Shown one piece after another: positions 17,763 to 29,700 of a stretch of 52,527 bases of DNA. The DNA lies in contig RPFO01000356.1 of the NCBI GenBank assembly GCA_009746045.1, forward strand, positions 1 through 52,527, written 5' to 3'. The position numbers and the translations under genes were made by a program. Below the pieces are notes generated by a model, which was not told the origin of the DNA, did no database searches, and saw nothing but the letters and a program-made list of their open reading frames with translations. The DNA comes from Mesostigma viride. Its lineage: Eukaryota > Streptophyta > Mesostigmatophyceae > Mesostigmatales > Mesostigmataceae. The first letter of the stretch is position 1. The number at the start of each line of letters is the position of its first letter.

Positions 17763-20700
17763 CTTGCCTGCCCGTCAGTATATGAACGGCACGTACCCAA
17801 AACCCTCGAACAGCGCCGGCTGCATGAACACGCCACGTAGGTCGGCCACGGTGCGGTACAACCCGCCCACGATGTTTTTGTCCGACTGCAGGCCGCACCA
17901 GCGCACGCGGGCGTCCAGCTCGTACTTGTCCATCATCTCATGCAGCCGCAGGATCTGGCCACGCTCCTCCATGTCGGACGACTTGTCCGGGTCCGTGTTG
18001 CCGCCGATCACCCACACGTTGGCGAGCGACTGCAGCTCGGGGCTGTCGCAGTACATCTGCAGGAAGCCGGTCACGTTCTTGATCTTGTCCAGGCGCGACA
18101 TGAGCAGGATGATCGGATTGTCACGCGCCGCCAGCTGTCCGCGTGTGTTCTCGCGGCCGGGCTCGTGCAGCAGCTCGCCCAATATCCCGCACATCTGGCT
18201 GCTGCGGCGGTGGCGCTCGTCGTAGGGGAAGAAGGCGTCCGCGTCCGCACCAGGGGACACGATGTTGAACTGGGGGCATGGGGGGGCGTGCACGCGCGAG
18301 GGGGAAGTATGCCACCGACACGAAGGATGGGGGAACGGAGGTGAGCCCAGAGAGTGCCGTAGGCGCAGGGGGGGGGGGGGGCGGACAACATAACAACGGA
18401 GGTGAGCTAGGGCATATGGCTTCATGCAACCACATCGCATTTGCATGATGGGCTGGTGTATCCATAGTGAGGTATCCAACAACGAGCAGGAAGCTTGTCC
18501 TCCCCCCAGGTGCACCCTGGTGCGATGACATGCATGCCCCGGGTCCCCTACCCATGAAATGCGCTACTGGTGGCCATGACGATACTAATAGCCCAATCAT
18601 GCAGATACTCATAATCCGGCCACGATTCCCCTCAACAATGGTAAAAAGGAACGCCATGCAACCGTCCCAAGTCTGCACGGGTGGCTATTGCCTCGACCAC
18701 TCTGATAGGGCTGCGAGCGGCAATAACAGCACAGTCAGCCATACAAAGCCAACCATCGTGCAAGTGCCACTAGCAACCCACGCATGGCCAAACACTGCCA
18801 GTGAGCATTCGTCACGCCCTCATCAATACACATGCCGTCGCGCCGGATCCGCGCACCTTTGGGTCGACCACGCACGCACCTTTGGGTCGAACACGTTGAT
18901 GCCCGCGACGACGCGGTAGAGCGTAGGTAGGGTGAAGTGCTGGAAGGACTCGTACTGGCCCACACTGTCGCGCGTGCCTGCAATCTCCTGGTACGTGCTG
19001 GCGCACGCAGGCACGCAGGCAGAGTGGCAAACACACACACACACACACACAAACACACACACGAGCACGCACGCCAGGGACCCGGGATGCACGCGCAGCG
19101 CGTGGCACCCACCGAGTATGGTTGAGGACCACACAGGCAACTGGGATCGAACATGGCTTGGATCGTGCTTGCTCAAGTATGCATGGTGTGACGTATGCGC
19201 AGCCTGCGCTGACCGTGGGAGCATCCATTAAGATACGGCAAATCCCCGTTCCAGCACATGCTGGCCAATGCAGGCCTTCTGTTGGGGCAGGAACGTTAGG
19301 ACACAGCAAAAGTATTTCTTGATGCTGCTGCTCACAAGGCAACATATGCCAATGCCTGTGCCAGTAGGAAAGCAACGGACCCATATTAAACCAAGGCGCA
19401 ATCGTCCAAGCCGAATTCCAAGACGTGGCCAAGGGGAGCACGCACTTTGTGGGAGCAACACCCTTGGAGCTGTTCCTCCCCACCCATGGAGGGGTCATCA
19501 ACCACCCTGAGGTGACCCGTTGGTTGGCTTGCCTGCTGCACCCAGCCAGGGTGCCACTGGTTTGATATCAACAGAAAGCACCTATGGGGAGCATAGCGGC
19601 GCATGTGCGAGCCTTCTCATCCCGCCTTCCCCTGAGCATGCACCTAATGGCAATACTGCTCCCCCCCTCACCTGGTGATAATGAAGTCAGCGGTGTTCAT
19701 GGAGATGAGGTCAGCGGTGATCTGGCACGAGAAGTGGTACTGCTGCTCAAACTCGCGCCAATGGAGGTCACTACCCTGCACACAACACAAGGGGAGAGCG
19801 ACCGCCACAGCAGCGAGGGGACAGGGGGGCCGGAGAGGAGGCATGGGGCACCAGGGGCGGGGCCGGGGGCCGGGGGCCGGGGGCCGGGGGCCGGGGGCCG
19901 GGGGCCGGGGCGGGGCGGGGCGGGGCGGGGCGGGGCGGGGCGGGGCGGGGCGGGGCGGGGCGGGGCGGGGCGGGGCGGGGCGGGGCGGGGCGGGGCGGGG
20001 CGGGGCGGGGCGGGGCGGGGCGGGGCGGGGCGGGGCGGGGCGGGGCGGGGCGGGGCGGGGCGGGGCGGGGCGGGGCGGGGCGGGGCGGGGCGGGGCGGGG
20101 CGGGCGGGGCGGGGCGGGGCGGGGCGGGGCGGGGCGGGGCGGGGCGGGGCGGGGCGGGGCGGGGCAGGGCGGGGCGGGGGCGGGGCGGGGTGGGGTGGGG
20201 TGGGGTGGGGTGGGATGGGGTGGGGTGGGATGGGGTGGGGTGGGGTGGGGTGGGGCGGGGGTAATGCATGCGAAGCAGATTAGCATCACCAGAAAGACAA
20301 GTTTCTCGCACACTACACAGCCCACACACAGTATGCAGTATGGGAAGGAGCAAGCACCGAACATTAAAACATGGCGGCGGCCAATGGCCAACCCCCCGCA
20401 ACATCGCCACGAATGGCAAGGAAGCTGCTGCACGCATGCCCTTGGGCACCCACGGTAGCCACCGAAAGTATGCTTCCCCAGTTTTGCCCAAACCCCATCC
20501 TTGCAGCGGGGAGGCACATTGCATGTAGAGCGGGCGGCAACTGCCCCCCGAAGCCCCCCCTTCCTCCTCCATGCCGCCCCATCAACATGCTTCCTTGCAC
20601 CACCAGCTCCCTTCCAACTGCCGATGCTGACACCCTCCACGCTAGCCGCCTATGCAGCACTGCCACCACCTGCACGCATGCGACGCTGCTCCCGTGTCGG

Positions 20701-23700
20701 CACCCGGTGGCTGCCTGGCCCGTGTCTACCTGAGGGTTGCCAGCAGACGCAAGGCAAGGAGAGAGAGGGCAATATAACACCCAGGCACATGGAGCAGGGC
20801 CCCGTGGCCCACCGCGGAATACTGTGGTGTGGGGAGGGCAAGCTGGGTCATGCTCCACAACTATCACGCATGAATAGGCGCCTATCACGCATGAATAGGC
20901 GCCTATCACGCATGAATAGGCGCCCGTGCTGCATTGATCGCGCCCGCGCCCTCCATGAGCCACGCTCGCGGGGGCGGAGAGCCGTGTGGGCGCGCTGCCC
21001 CACAAGCCCACATGAACACCCCGCAGGACGTTTGCTTGACTGCCGCCCTGTGTACGCCTCTGTGCTGGCACCAACCAGCGGCTTGCCCTTCGCCTCTTGC
21101 CTGATGGCGTGCCCAGCGCCAGACCCAGACGCATGCTCGCCGCCACGTGCGTAGCCCTGGCGACCAATACCTGTTGCCACCTGGCTCGCATTGATTGAAC
21201 CCGGGGGCCTGTCATGAGCCATGCTGAGCTGCTGGCCCCCCTGTCCATGCGCTGTGACAGGTTTAGCATTGCGACGAGCCTTGACCTGCCCTGCGCACAG
21301 CAGGTAGAGAAGAGCGCGCACTCGGTGTGTGTGCTCTCCTAGTGCACTGCCTTGCATCACATGAAACAGCTGTCCCACCCATCCAGGCTGCCACCGAGGC
21401 CAACAAGGCCCAGGGTCTGCACATGTCACCCATGCACTCCTAGTATGCACTTGCTGATGCTGTGGGTGCATACCCCACTTTCATGTGGCAGGTCCCATGG
21501 CCTGCCCCACCTCCCCACGTGTGGCGCCCCTCACTGTGTACTTGATTGATCTTCTCCAGCGCACGAACCCACTTGGGGGGGGGGGGGGTAAGTGGGTTCG
21601 TGCCCCCCCCCCCCCAAACCCCCCAAACCCCCCGACCCCCCCCCAACCCCCCAACCCCCACCCCCCCACCCCCCCACCCCACCCCCCACCCCCCACCCAC
21701 CCAACCCACCCACCCAACCCCCAAGCCCCCCAACCCCCAACCCCCACCCACATGCATGCATGCGTGCGTGTCTACTTCTCACCGTGTACTTGGTCTTCTC
21801 CAGCGCGTGTGCGATGTTGCACTGAGTGACGCCCATGCGCTGCGCCAGCAGGGACGCCACCAGGTTGCCGTCGCTGTAGTTGCCGATGACAAAGTCGGGC
21901 TTGGCGCCACCAAACTCCTTGAGCAGCGCGGCCTCGGCCTCCCACGTGAAGTTCTCCAGGTAGGGCCACACCTCGAAGCGGCTGATCCAGTGGGGGAGCA
22001 GCTCCCCGCTGGTCAGGTCGCGGAAGGGGACGCGCAGGATGACGCTGTGCTCGCAGCCGACGATGGGCTCCAGCGGCACGTTGCAGGTGGTGCCCGCCGC
22101 CTCCGGGATAAGCCGCGTGAGCACGACGATGCGCGGCTTGATGAAGCCCACGCCCTGCTCAGCGCAGAAGGCACGCATGCTCTTCTCCATGGAGCGCACT
22201 TGCTGGCGCGATCAGGGAAGAGAAGAGAAGGGGTAGGGGATAGGGCGGGGGGTGGATGGCGGCAACGCAGTGCCGCGTGCACAACCGGGGACAGGATTGA
22301 GAGGGGTGGACGCGTGGCAACAGGGCGTCAGCATGCCACTCACGATGGAAAAAAGCTGGCCATCAGAACGCGCACCTCCTGGCACTGGGCCATGCGCCAT
22401 GCGCCTCGGGTGATCAACCTACCCCACGCATCGGCAGCACCCCCTCCCCCCCAACGTCCCTCACCTGTCCAAAAAAGCGGTTTCCCCCCTACCAGCCTTC
22501 CTGCAGCCCTTGCAACCAACCATCCAAACCCTCTGTCATTTCCACCCTGACTGACCACCGCCGCTTCTGCACCTTACCCCCCCCCCCCCCCCCGCCTGGT
22601 TCCCCCACTCACGTTGAGGATGTACACGACCTGGCCGCCAGTGTCCGGCATGCCCAGCACGCTGCTCTGCCCGAAGTATCCGTGCGGGCTGATGATCGCG
22701 ATGTTGAAGGTCATGGGCACCTTGACCAGGAACCGCTCCAGGTTGGCCGCGCTCGGCGACTGGAGGATGTCCGCCAGCAGGTGCATCGTGTGCCGCACCT
22801 GGCCCGCGGTGCAGCCCCAGCCGGGCTCAAACCCCATGCGCGTGAGGTCGTGCTGCAGCTCCTCCCACGCTGTCTCCTTGGGCGTGTTCTCCAAATAGTC
22901 GTCCGCCTCGCGCAACGCCTCCGTGAGCTCATCCAGGTTGCGCACGATGCGGTTGAGCTGGGGGCATCAAGGGGGCGGAGAGGGGGGTGGGGGGAAATGG
23001 GGCCAGGGAGCATGGCATGGGCAAGGGGCAGATGAACAAGGGACCGAGACCAAGACCTTCCAGAGTCGCTTCATTGGTACGTGACTCCTCCAAGTTGCAG
23101 CACACACAGGGAAGCAACCGGGGTGCTGGCACTCGCAGTGGCTGCACCCCAGCGGCTACCCCCGCACCCCCCACCCCCCGGAAGATTAACAGCGAATTGC
23201 GGCCCACGCACCGCTGCCACGATATGTGCACACAAACTGGCACATACAAGCCATGCATGATTCCTACCGTGGAAGAGGCACCAGCTAAGACACAGTTCGA
23301 CGACCGTGCTGCGCACATACATGAAAAGTGTGTAAGAGAAGGAACAGGCATGGCCCATGAACAGAAGGAGCGCATGGCCCATGAACAGAAGGAGCGCATG
23401 GCCCATGAACAGAAGGAACAGGCATGGCCCATGAACAGAAGGAGCAGGCATGGCCCATGAACAGAAGGAGCGCATGGCCCATGAACAGAAGGAGCAGGCA
23501 TGGCCCATGAACAGAAGGAGCGCATGGCCCATGAACAGAAGGAGCAGGCATGGCCCATGAACAGAAGGAGCACATGGCCCATGAACAGAAGGAGCGCATG
23601 GCCCATGAACAGAAGGAGCGCATGGCCCATGAACAGAAGGAGCGCATGGCCCATGAACAGAAGGAGCACATGGGCCATGAACAGAAGGAACATGCATGGC

Positions 23701-26700
23701 CCATGAACAGAAGGAGCGCATGGCCCATGAACAGAAGGAGCGCATGGCCCATGAACATAAGGAACAGGCATGGCCCATGAACAGAAGGAGCAGGCATGGC
23801 CCATGAACAGAAGGAACAGGCATGGCCCATGAACAGAAGGAGCGCATGGCCCATGAACAGAAGGAGCGCATGGCCCATGAACAGAAGGAGCAGGCATGGC
23901 CCATGAACAGAAGGAGCGCATGGCCCATGAACAGAAGGAGCAGGCATGGCCCATGAACAGAAGGAGCGCATGGCCCATGAACAGAAGGAGCGCATGGCCC
24001 ATGAACAGAAGGAGCGCATGGCCCATGAACAGAAGGAGCGCATGGCCCATGAACAGAAGGAGCGCATGGCCCATGAACAGAAGGAACAGGCATGGCCCAT
24101 GAACAGAAGGAGCAGGCATGGCCCATGAACAGAAGGAACAGGCATGGCCCATGAACAGAAGGAGCGCATGGCCCATGAACAGAAGGAGCGCATGGCCCAT
24201 GAACAGAAGGAGCAGGCATGGCCCATGAACAGAAGGAGCAGGCATGGCCCATGAACAGAAGGAGCAGGCATGGCCCATGAACAGAAGGAGCGCATGGCCC
24301 ATGAACAGAAGGAGCGCATGGCCCATGAACAGAAGGAGCAGGCATGGCCCATGAACAGAAGGAACAGGCATGGCCCATGAACAGAAGGAGCGCATGGCCC
24401 ATGAACAGAAGGAGCGCATGGCCCATGAACAGAAGGAGCAGGCATGGCCCATGAACAGAAGGAGCGCATGGCCCATGAACAGAAGGAGCGCATGGCCCAT
24501 GAACAGAAGGAACAGGCATGGCCCATGAACAGAAGGAGCAGCATGGCCCATGAACAGAAGGAGCAGGCATGGCCCATGAACAGAAGGAGCGCATGGCCCA
24601 TGAACAGAAGGAGCAGGCATGGCCCATGAACAGAAGGAGCGCATGGCCCATGAACAGAAGGAGCGCATGGCCCATGAACAGAAGGAGCGCATGGCCCATG
24701 AACAGAAGGAGCGCATGGCCCATGAACAGAAGGAGCAGGCATGGCCCATGAACAGAAGGAGCGCATGGCCCATGAACAGAAGGACAGGCATGGCCCATGA
24801 ACAGAAGGAGCAGGCATGGCCCATGAACAGAAGGAGCGCATGGCCCATGAACAGAAGGAACAGGCATGGCCCATGAACAGAAGGAGCAGGCATGGCCCAT
24901 GAACAGAAGGAGCAGGCATGGCCCATGAACAGAAGGAGCGCATGGCCCATGAACAGAAGGAACAGGCATGGCCCATGAACAGAAGGAGCAGGCATGGCCC
25001 ATGAACAGAAGGAGCGCATGGCCCATGAACAGAAGGAGCGCATGGCCCATGAACAGAAGGAGCAGGCATGGCCCATGAACAGAAGGAACAGGCATGGCCC
25101 ATGAACAGAAGGAACAGGCATGGCCCATGAACAGAAGGAGCGCATGGCCCATGAACAGAAGGAGCGCATGGCCCATGAACAGAAGGAGCAGGCATGGCCC
25201 ATGAACAGAAGGAGCGCATGGCCCATGAACAGAAGGAGCGCATGGCCCATGAACAGAAGGAGCGCATGGCCCATGAACAGAAGGAACAGGCATGGCCCAT
25301 GAACAGAAGGAGCAGGCATGGCCCATGAACAGAAGGAGCAGGCATGGCCCATGAACAGAAGGCAGGCATGGCCCATGAACAGAAGGAGCAGGCATGGCCC
25401 ATGAACAGAAGGAGCAGGCATGGCCCATGAACAGAAGGAGCAGGCATGGCCCATGAACAGAAGGAGCGCATGGCCCATGAACAGAAGGAGCGCATGGCCC
25501 ATGAACAGAAGGAGCGCATGGCCCATGAACAGAAGGAGCAGGCATGGCCCATGAACAGAAGGAGCGCATGGCCCATGAACAGAAGGAACAGGCATGGCCC
25601 ATGAACAGAAGGAGCAGGCATGGCCCATGAACAGAAGGAGCAGGCATGGCCCATGAACAGAAGGAGCGCATGGCCCATGAACAGAAGGAGCAGGCATGGC
25701 CCATGAACAGAAGGAGCAGGCATGGCCCATGAACAGAAGGAGCGCATGGCCCATGAACAGAAGGAGCGCATGGCCCATGAACAGAAGGAGCAGGCATGGC
25801 CCATGAACAGAAGGAGCAGGCATGGCCCATGAACAGAAGGAGCAGGCATGGCCCATGAACAGAAGGAGCGCATGGCCCATGAACAGAAGGAGCGCATGGC
25901 CCATGAACAGAAGGAGCAGGCATGGCCCATGAACAGAAGGAGCGCATGGCCCATGAACAGAAGGAGCGCATGGCCCATGAACAGAAGGAGCAGGCATGGC
26001 CCATGAACAGAAGGCAGGCATGGCCCATGAACAGAAGGAGCAGGCATGGCCCATGAACAGAAGGAGCAGGCATGGCCCATGAACAGAAGGAGCAGGCATG
26101 GCCCATGAACAGAAGGAGCAGGCATGGCCCATGAACAGAAGGAGCAGGCATGGCCCATGAACAGAAGGAGCAGGCATGGCCCATGAACAGAAGGAGCGCA
26201 TGGCCCATGAACAGAAGGAGCGCATGGCCCATGAACAGAAGGAGCGCATGGCCCATGAACAGAAGGAGCAGGCATGGCCCATGAACAGAAGGAACAGGCA
26301 TGGCCCATGAACAGAAGGAGCAGGCATGGCCCATGAACAGAAGGAGCAGGCATGGCCCATGAACAGAAGGAGCAGGCATGGCCCATGAACAGAAGGAACA
26401 GGCATGGCCCATGAACAGAAGGAACAGGCATGGCCCATGAACAGAAGGAGCGCATGGCCCATGAACAGAAGGAGCGCATGGCCCATGAACAGAAGGAGCG
26501 CATGGCCCATGAACAGAAGGAACAGGCATGGCCCATGAACAGAAGGAGCAGGCATGGCCCATGAACAGAAGGAGCAGGCATGGCCCATGAACAGAAGGAG
26601 CGCATGGCCCATGAACAGAAGGAGCGCATGGCCCATGAACAGAAGGAGCGCATGGCCCATGAACAGAAGGAGCAGGCATGGCCCATGAACAGAAGGAGCA

Positions 26701-29700
26701 GGCATGGCCCATGAACAGAAGGAGCAGGCATGGCCCATGAACAGAAGGACAGGCATGGCCCATGAACAGAAGGAGCAGGCATGGCCCATGAACAGAAGGA
26801 GCAGGCATGGCCCATGAACAGAAGGAGCAGGCATGGCCCATGAACAGAAGGAGCGCATGGCCCATGAACAGAAGGAGCGCATGGCCCATGAACAGAAGGA
26901 GCGCATGGCCCATGAACAGAAGGAGCAGGCATGGCCCATGAACAGAAGGAGCAGGCATGGCCCATGAACAGAAGGAGCAGGCATGGCCCATGAACAGAAG
27001 GAGCAGGCATGGCCCATGAACAGAAGGAGCAGGCATGGCCCATGAACAGAAGGAGCAGGCATGGCCCATGAACAGAAGGAGCGGCATGGCCCATGAACAG
27101 AAGGAGCGCATGGCCCATGAACAGAAGGAGCGCATGGCCCATGAACAGAAGGAGCGCATGGCCCATGAACAGAAGGAGCGCATGGCCCATGAACAGAAGG
27201 AGCGCATGGCCCATGAACAGAAGGAGCAGGCATGGCCCATGAACAGAAGGAGCAGGCATGGCCCATGAACAGAAGGAGCGCATGGCCCATGAACAGAAGG
27301 AGCGCATGGCCCATGAACAGAAGGAGCGCATGGCCCATGAACAGAAGGAGCGCATGGCCCATGAACAGAAGGAGCGCATGGCCCATGAACAGAAGGAGCG
27401 CATGGCCCATGAACAGAAGGAGCGCATGGCCCATGAACAGAAGGAGCGCATGGCCCATGAACAGAAGGAGCGCATGGCCCATGAACAGAAGGAGCGCATG
27501 GCCCATGAACAGAAGGAGCGCATGGCCCATGAACAGAAGGAGCGCATGGCCCATGAACAGAAGGAGCGCATGGCCCATGAACAGAAGGAGCAGGCATGGC
27601 CCATGAACAGAAGGAGCAGGCATGGCCCATGAACAGAAGGAGCAGGCATGGCCCATGAACAGAAGGAGCGCATGGCCCATGAACAGAAGGAGCGCATGGC
27701 CCATGAACAGAAGGAGCGCATGGCCCATGAACAGAAGGAGCGCATGGCCCATGAACAGAAGGAGCGCATGGCCCATGAACAGAAGGAGCGCATGGCCCAT
27801 GAACAGAAGGAGCGCATGGCCCATGAACAGAAGGAGCGCATGGCCCATGAACAGAAGGAGCAGGCATGGCCCATGAACAGAAGGAGCGCATGGCCCATGA
27901 ACAGAAGGAGCAGGCATGGCCCATGAACAGAAGGAGCGCATGGCCCATGAACAGAAGGAGCGCATGGCCCATGAACAGAAGGAGCGCATGGCCCATGAAC
28001 AGAAGGAGCGCATGGCCCATGAACAGAAGGAGCAGGCATGGCCCATGAACAGAAGGAGGCATGGCCCATGAACAGAAGGAGCGCATGGCCCATGAACAGA
28101 AGGAGCGCATGGCCCATGAACAGAAGGAGCAGGCATGGCCCATGAACACAAGGAGCGCATGGCCCATGAACAGAAGGAGCACATGGCCCATGAACAGAAG
28201 GAGCAGGCATGGCCCATGAACAGAAGGAGCAGGCATGGCCCATGAACAGAAGGAGCAGGCATGGCCCATGAACAGAAGGAGCAGGCATGGCCCATGAACA
28301 GAAGGAGCAGGCATGGCCCATGAACAGAAGGAGCAGGCATGGCCCATGAACAGAAGGAGCGCATGGCCCATGAACAGAAGGAGCGCATGGCCCATGAACA
28401 GAAGGAGGCATGGCCCATGAACAGAAGGAGCGCATGGCCCATGAACAGAAGGAGCGCATGGCCCATGAACAGAAGGAGCAGGCATGGCCCATGAACAGAA
28501 GGAGCAGGCATGGCCCATGAACAGAAGGAGCAGGCATGGCCCATGAACAGAAGGAGCAGGCATGGCCCATGAACAGAAGGAGCAGGCATGGCCCATGAAC
28601 AGAAGGAGCAGGCATGGCCCATGAACAGAAGGAGCGCATGGCCCATGAACAGAAGGAGCGCATGGCCCATGAACAGAAGGAGCGCATGGCCCATGAACAG
28701 AAGGAGCGCATGGCCCATGAACAGAAGGAGCGCATGGCCCATGAACAGAAGGAGCGCATGGCCCATGAACAGAAGGAGCAGGCATGGCCCATGAACAGAA
28801 GGAGCAGGCATGGCCCATGAACAGAAGGAGCGCATGGCCCATGAACAGAAGGAGCGCATGGCCCATGAACAGAAGGAGCGCATGGCCCATGAACAGAAGG
28901 AGCGCATGGCCCATGAACAGAAGGAGCGCATGGCCCATGAACAGAAGGAGCGCATGGCCCATGAACAGAAGGAGCGCATGGCCCATGAACAGAAGGAGCG
29001 CATGGCCCATGAACAGAAGGAGCGCATGGCCCATGAACAGAAGGAGCGCATGGCCCATGAACAGAAGGAGCGCATGGCCCATGAACAGAAGGAGCGCATG
29101 GCCCATGAACAGAAGGAGCGCATGGCCCATGAACAGAAGGAGCAGGCATGGCCCATGAACAGAAGGAGCAGGCATGGCCCATGAACAGAAGGAGCAGGCA
29201 TGGCCCATGAACAGAAGGAGCGCATGGCCCATGAACAGAAGGAGCGCATGGCCCATGAACAGAAGGAGCAGGCATGGCCCATGAACAGAAGGAGCGCATG
29301 GCCCATGAACAGAAGGAGCGCATGGCCCATGAACAGAAGGAGCAGGCATGGCCCATGAACAGAAGGAGCGCATGGCCCATGAACAGAAGGAGCGCATGGC
29401 CCATGAACAGAAGGAGCAGGCATGGCCCATGAACAGAAGGAGCGCATGGCCCATGAACAGAAGGAGCAGGCATGGCCCATGAACAGAAGGAGCGCATGGC
29501 CCATGAACAGAAGGAGCGCATGGCCCATGAACAGAAGGAGCGCATGGCCCATGAACAGAAGGAGCGCATGGCCCATGAACAGAAGGAGCAGGCATGGCCC
29601 ATGAACAGAAGGAGCAGGCATGGCCCATGAACAGAAGGAGCGCATGGCCCATGAACAGAAGGAGCGCATGGCCCATGAACAGAAGGAGCAGGCATGGCCC

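Larger units (their letters stand above)
19776..21782 (-). other. SUS intron 5, 2.0 kb, repeat-rich
   Basis: From the donor on the sense strand: a G-rich tract (21587-21757), a hairpin with 14-bp arms around a G13 (plus strand) loop (21562-21603), a partial copy of the exon 5 end (about 21530-21562), three copies of a 21-bp unit (20861-20923), about 400 bp without features, and the GGGGC/GGGGT array near the acceptor (19857-20265). No gene lies inside. Confidence 0.7.

Noticed and set aside
17673-17772. Possible exon continuing from SUS exon 8 into the (CTGC)n tract
   Set aside because: The frame runs on, but the GTACGT donor at 17796 joined to the acceptor at 17176 restores the conserved EGFGLTVVE motif exactly.
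19584-20640. Gly/Arg/Ala-rich and Pro-rich frames of 200-291 codons over the GGGGC array
   Set aside because: Any pentanucleotide GGGGC run is open in several frames. It lies in SUS intron 5 and the frames share no family features.
21440-22550. Gly/Trp/Val-rich or Pro-rich frames over the C-rich tract and a 334-codon plus-strand frame
   Set aside because: Low-complexity translation and antisense shadow of SUS exon 5, whose own frame matches sucrose synthase.
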